Below are positions 60,792 through 64,000 of a DNA stretch of 64,000 bases, one piece after another. The DNA comes from Robertmurraya sp. FSL R5-0851. GTDB lineage: Bacteria; Bacillota; Bacilli; Bacillales; Cytobacillaceae. The notes under the pieces are model-generated. The model was not told the origin of the DNA. It made no database searches and saw only the letters and a program-made list of their open reading frames with translations. A program made the translations under genes and the position numbers. The DNA lies in NCBI RefSeq assembly GCF_038002965.1, contig NZ_JBBOOE010000001.1, positions 2,027,001 through 2,091,000 on the forward strand. The letters are read 5' to 3'. How positions within the stretch are numbered: the first letter of the stretch is position 1; each line of letters begins with the position of its first letter.

Positions 60792-61841
60792 TTACTGTGT
60801 AATTGGCAGCTCATTTTTCAAAAACCATTCAAACCATCTACCGTGCCCATCGGTTGCTGCAATAGTGTTTTGACTCTCAATGCCATTCAAATAATAATCT
60901 AGATGTAAAAATCTATCTTGAACATTATTGTAGATATGGAAGACATCTCTTTCCTTACCTATAGCTTCAACAGTTTTTAATAAACGTTTTTTCATTTCTA
61001 ATGATATTTGGTTCGCAACATGAGTATGGAATATGCAAATTGCACTGTCCTCTGGTATATTTTCAATGTATTCTGATAATAGACTTATCCCATCCCCATC
61101 AACCAAATGTACTGAGCCGTCCTTGATATAACTTGCAGCTTCTTCAAACATAAACAACCTCTCTTTATGTTCGGGCCATATTAATGATTTTAGCCACAAG
61201 TGCTCTTCCTCATTTTTTAGATCAACTATATTTAGATCAAAGCCAACCCTTGTTAAAACTGGCGGCGGTGTCGAATGGAGGATTGGAATAATTTCTCCTT
61301 TTATTTCTGCTGAAATATTAAGTTTAGAATCTATATTACCATAAATGTTATTTTGCCCGTAGGAATATGAATATTTATCCCAAAGAAGCTGTAACCCCGC
61401 ACTTGTCCCAATTTCGACAAGTGCTAATGGTTTCTTTGCTTTCTCGTAAATAGTACAAAAAGCAGGATAAAGGTATGCACATCTTCGTACTTCGTTGGTT
61501 TGAACAAGCTTAGTTTTAAGAATCGACTCAATTTCATTTCGATATTTATCGCAAAAATCTTTAAAGTCTTCAAACGACTCATTAAATAATTTTGGATTAT
61601 TTACTATGCTCGAGTAATACTCTTTTAATGGGTGTTCCTTACCATTTAGTAAGAGATAGTGAACTGCACCAAACAGAAGGTTTGGAACAGGTTGTCCCGC
61701 ACGTGCGCTACTACAAATTTCAAGCAGGTTTTCATCTCTAGCAATTTTTTTGGACAAATATTCGTATAATAAACTAGACCCTTTACATTCCCTCTCGGCA
61801 AACGTCAGAAAAGTTTTTGACAAGACTTCAGCATTAAACAA
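60792..61841 (-). CDS. DUF2332 family protein
   Basis: 349 residues. The TTG at 61841 has GGGAGG seven bases upstream and gives LFNAEVLSKTFLTFAEREC. Family features include SSLLYEYLS, AGQPVPNLLFGAVHYLLL, LVEIGTSAGLQLLWDKYSY (which recalls a methyltransferase-like GxSxG loop) and a late HTHVANQ. The function of DUF2332 is unknown. Confidence 0.88.
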   Translation of the reverse strand: MFNAEVLSKTFLTFAERECKGSSLLYEYLSKKIARDENLLEICSSARAGQPVPNLLFGAVHYLLLNGKEHPLKEYYSSIVNNPKLFNESFEDFKDFCDKYRNEIESILKTKLVQTNEVRRCAYLYPAFCTIYEKAKKPLALVEIGTSAGLQLLWDKYSYSYGQNNIYGNIDSKLNISAEIKGEIIPILHSTPPPVLTRVGFDLNIVDLKNEEEHLWLKSLIWPEHKERLFMFEEAASYIKDGSVHLVDGDGISLLSEYIENIPEDSAICIFHTHVANQISLEMKKRLLKTVEAIGKERDVFHIYNNVQDRFLHLDYYLNGIESQNTIAATDGHGRWFEWFLKNELPITQ

Positions 61842-62021
61842 ATATAATCCTCCCTTTTTAAACAAGAATATTGTATAATTCTATATTTTTCCAAAAAAAG
61901 CCTTTATTATTGTGACCATATCATCAAGAAAAGAAAATCTTATACAACAATCCTTTTTTTATAACGACACAAGAGAAAGCCTTTTAGTACGTGTCCAAAC
62001 TTTCTTGCACGTTTCATTCAT

Positions 62022-62540
62022 TTAAAGACGAATGGAGCCATAATGATGTCGACCCTCAAAAAGAAACCCAATGATACTCTCATAATAAGGTATAAATTGT
62101 TTTAGTTCTATTAGCTTTAAGATTTCCTCTTTAGAAGCCCACTTGGCTGCTTGCACCTCATCAGTCTGTAACGTCAAATCATTCAAATCCAAGTCATATT
62201 CAATTAAATAATAATCATCAAAGCCACGTTCAAAGTTAATAGTAAATTGAGGACGAACCCTTTCAAAGTTATAATGAATTCCCAACTCCTCGAATAACTC
62301 TCTTGAAGCAGCGTGCTGACTTGTATCGCCTGCAACTGCACTACCACCACAGGTGATATCCCAAAGGTTCGGCCATCCTTGCTTAAAGGGTTGACGCTGC
62401 TGAATAAGCATTTCTCCTTTTGAATTAAATATACATACGTGTACTACTAAATGAAACTCGTCTGGTGTCATTTCATCTCCACGAGTTATTTGTTTCTCTA
62501 TTTTATTACGATGCTTATCAAATAAATCCCACTTTTCCAT
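62022..62540 (-). CDS. Nudix hydrolase, IDI-like/YfcD type
   Basis: 172 residues. EKWDLFDKHRN start and Nudix box GSAVAGDTSQHAASRELFEELGI. In this box the first conserved Glu is Asp, as in isopentenyl-diphosphate-isomerase-like Nudix proteins, so hydrolysis of ordinary nucleotides is less certain. C-terminal helix after QAAKWASKEEIL. Confidence 0.9.
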   Translation of the reverse strand: MEKWDLFDKHRNKIEKQITRGDEMTPDEFHLVVHVCIFNSKGEMLIQQRQPFKQGWPNLWDITCGGSAVAGDTSQHAASRELFEELGIHYNFERVRPQFTINFERGFDDYYLIEYDLDLNDLTLQTDEVQAAKWASKEEILKLIELKQFIPYYESIIGFLFEGRHHYGSIRL

Positions 62541-62583
62541 TGCTAAACTCCTTATATAAAATTATGGAAGAATCACCCTTTAT

Positions 62584-63048
62584 CTAGTTTATATCTCCCA
62601 AATAAACAGGAGATTTTTCATTCCTAGAATATCTTACTATGTATCTTCTTAATTCCTTCGGATATATTCTATAATCTAGTAAATCGTTAATTTGAACCCA
62701 TTCAATTCCCACTTGGTGACTGTCAGGATTAGTTGGTGATCCATTATTATTTAGTCCATCAATAAGGTTACAAATGAAGTAATATTCAACTTGATGAACA
62801 TTAAAATCGAAAGAAGAATGTTCGTGGTTTTTACCTATATACTCTCTAATATGAAGGAGCTCTTTAATTTCTACTTGTTCCCCAATCTCTTCCATACACT
62901 CTCTAGTTAAAGTACTATGAATCGTTTCTCCGTGCTCTTGCCCTCCACCAGGAAAAAGATAAAAATAACCTTCTTCATCCTTATTTTTTGTTAGTAAGAG
63001 TTTATTGTCTTTAAGTATTATGGCTTTTGCTGAGTTTCTAATATTCAT
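62584..63048 (-). CDS. Nudix hydrolase
   Basis: 154 residues. Complete Nudix box GGGQEHGETIHSTLTRECMEEIGE; IEWVQINDL follows as in MutT/ADP-ribose-pyrophosphatase-like members. GGGGGCATAT precedes the ATG. Substrate unknown. Lies 43 bases upstream of the other Nudix gene on the same strand. Confidence 0.91.
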   Translation of the reverse strand: MNIRNSAKAIILKDNKLLLTKNKDEEGYFYLFPGGGQEHGETIHSTLTRECMEEIGEQVEIKELLHIREYIGKNHEHSSFDFNVHQVEYYFICNLIDGLNNNGSPTNPDSHQVGIEWVQINDLLDYRIYPKELRRYIVRYSRNEKSPVYLGDIN

Positions 63049-63120
63049 ATATGCCCCCCTCTTCTACCCTAATTTTACCATATGTTTGATTAACCCTTAT
63101 TATAAAACTGCTTCGTTTGT

Positions 63121-63381
63121 TTAATAAGAGTGGGTCCCTAGAGCCGTAATAAATATTGGAGCCTCATTTGGCAATTCTTCAAAATTGCGTTGGAATTCGT
63201 CATATTGGAGTCGGTCATTTTTGATATATCGCATCAGTAATTTCACAGTATCTTTACTAAATCTAAGAAACTTAACCCTTCTTCCATGGCTCCCTTTCTC
63301 CATTAAAGACCAGTAATTCATAGCGACTTTTAATTCCTTTGGGTCAATGTAATATATTGTTGTTGTTGTAAATGAGGTCAT
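63121..63381 (-). CDS. Hypothetical small protein
   Basis: 86 residues, basic and without membrane segments or known motifs (YYIDPKELKVAMNYWSLMEKG, FLRFSKDTVKLLMRYIKND). The first ATG has no clear ribosome site, so the start is uncertain. Could be a remnant. Confidence 0.5.
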   Translation of the reverse strand: MTSFTTTTIYYIDPKELKVAMNYWSLMEKGSHGRRVKFLRFSKDTVKLLMRYIKNDRLQYDEFQRNFEELPNEAPIFITALGTHSY

Positions 63382-63404
63382 TTAGAGGTCTAAATAAACT
63401 AAAA

Positions 63405-63435
63405 AAGTACACCACTATATACAAGTGATGTACTT
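63405..63435. terminator. Hairpin terminator between the MFS gene and the hypothetical gene
   Basis: AAGTACA/TGTACTT plus an inner CACT/AGTG stem; on the minus strand it is followed by TTTTTT. Confidence 0.7.
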
Positions 63436-63443
63436 AATTTTTA

Positions 63444-63462
63444 TTTAATGTCTGACATTAAA
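63444..63462. repeat. Palindrome TTTAATGTCTGACATTAAA
   Basis: Nine-base arms around a central T. Second copy of the AT-type palindrome at 60570-60584. Confidence 0.55.
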
Positions 63463-63531
63463 GACAATCATCTACAATGCAAATAAAAAGGTACATCCAC
63501 TTGCCCTTAATTTTACAGAGTAGCGTCCTTT

Positions 63532-64000
63532 TTACTTGCTATGTGCGACTCTTCTTTTAGTTGATGTCTGAACTCCGTTTCCGCTCCAGAAAACAACAGC
63601 TGTTGCTGCAAATAAAAATATTGCGGTAACGAGGAAAACGGTTTGGATTGGAAATAGACCACCGATTGCTCCACCAAGCATCGGTCCGATCATCCCGCCT
63701 ATTTGGTTAGCGGTTTGGTTCAGTCCGAACGCTCTGCCACGGAAATCCTCTTCCGTTGCTCTTACTACAAGACCGTTTAATGCTGGGAATACCGCACAGA
63801 AGAAGATTCCAAACAAAAAGCGGACGATTGAGAATCCCCAAATTTCTGTAAAAGCGATTTGGGCGAGCATGCCTATTCCTCCACCGAGAAGGCCGATGAA
63901 CAATACTTTATGAAATCCCACTTTATCTGCCCATTTGCCCCATACCGGTGCGAACAAGGCACTAGCTATTCCAGGCAAAGAGAAAATGATTCCCGCTAAT
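63532..64000 (-). CDS. MFS transporter, C-terminal part (cut by the window edge)
   Basis: At least 156 residues; the frame stays open through the right edge (LAGIIFSLPGIASALFAPVWGKWADKVGFHKVLF). It includes an MFS motif A-like loop (GKWADKVGFHKV) and a second one after helix 4 (RATEEDFRGRAFGLNQTANQIGGMIGP). Likely a multidrug or sugar efflux MFS protein. Ends VAHSK. The true start lies outside the window. Confidence 0.88.
   Translation of the reverse strand, partial: LAGIIFSLPGIASALFAPVWGKWADKVGFHKVLFIGLLGGGIGMLAQIAFTEIWGFSIVRFLFGIFFCAVFPALNGLVVRATEEDFRGRAFGLNQTANQIGGMIGPMLGGAIGGLFPIQTVFLVTAIFLFAATAVVFWSGNGVQTSTKRRVAHSK

Overview
The window reads as chromosomal DNA from a low-GC, endospore-former-type Bacillaceae (Bacillus sensu lato). 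The support is strong AGGAGG-type ribosome sites with many GTG/TTG starts, AT-rich intergenic DNA with U-run terminators, and families typical of that group: IDEAL-domain protein, YvrJ family, DUF3231, an RsbR paralogue, a Zur-type operator and TPP riboswitches. No rRNA, tRNA, CRISPR array, insertion sequence or prophage was found. About 66 genes or gene remnants are supported. Two are broken by single-base frameshifts (a YvrJ-family gene near 8.1 kb and a GH18/LysM glycosidase near 27.9 kb), and the last gene runs off the right edge.

Layout. 0-8 kb: an RsbR-like STAS protein, selB, the sbcD-sbcC nuclease pair and a cold-shock gene. 8-11.5 kb: a broken yvrJ, a holin with a leader ORF, a dispersed palindromic repeat, and two unrecognised envelope proteins transcribed divergently. 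11.5-20 kb: two metallopeptidases (PepF, M32), an IDEAL protein, a PspA-like protein with a membrane partner, a double-GNAT protein, and a tandem pair of TetR regulators preceded by 20-bp tandem repeats. 20-30 kb: an ECF sigma/anti-sigma operon with its own ECF promoter, an oxidoreductase, small membrane and regulatory genes, and the broken cell-wall glycosidase.

30-42.6 kb is a large thiamin locus under two TPP riboswitches. thiM-thiE-thiD forms the salvage and coupling operon. The second operon carries thiG-thiH and tenI-thiS-thiF (thiazole synthesis). Between them sit six genes: a LuxE-like acyl-protein synthetase, a LuxC-like acyl-CoA reductase, a ThiXYZ-like ABC importer (ATPase, permease, NMT1/ThiY-like lipoprotein) and an SDR reductase. 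Read together, these could import a carboxylate and reduce it to an aldehyde and then an alcohol, under thiamin control. I know of no described system of this kind; it is the most interesting part of the window.

42.7-54 kb holds two chemoreceptors. One is co-transcribed with an orphan xylose-type binding protein and has a sigma-D-like promoter. Between them lies a six-gene NikABCDE/Cnt-like ABC importer plus MATE exporter operon, preceded by one near-perfect and two weaker Zur boxes, which points to zinc-repressed metal or metallophore uptake. 54-64 kb holds metabolic and accessory genes: a D-2-hydroxyacid dehydrogenase, a HAD phosphatase fused in translation to a glycerol-1-phosphate-dehydrogenase-like gene, a DinB protein, an SGNH hydrolase, a drug exporter with a clear promoter/operator, DUF2332, two Nudix hydrolases and the end of another MFS transporter. 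selB and the oxygen-sensitive ThiH (rather than ThiO) together suggest a facultatively anaerobic organism.
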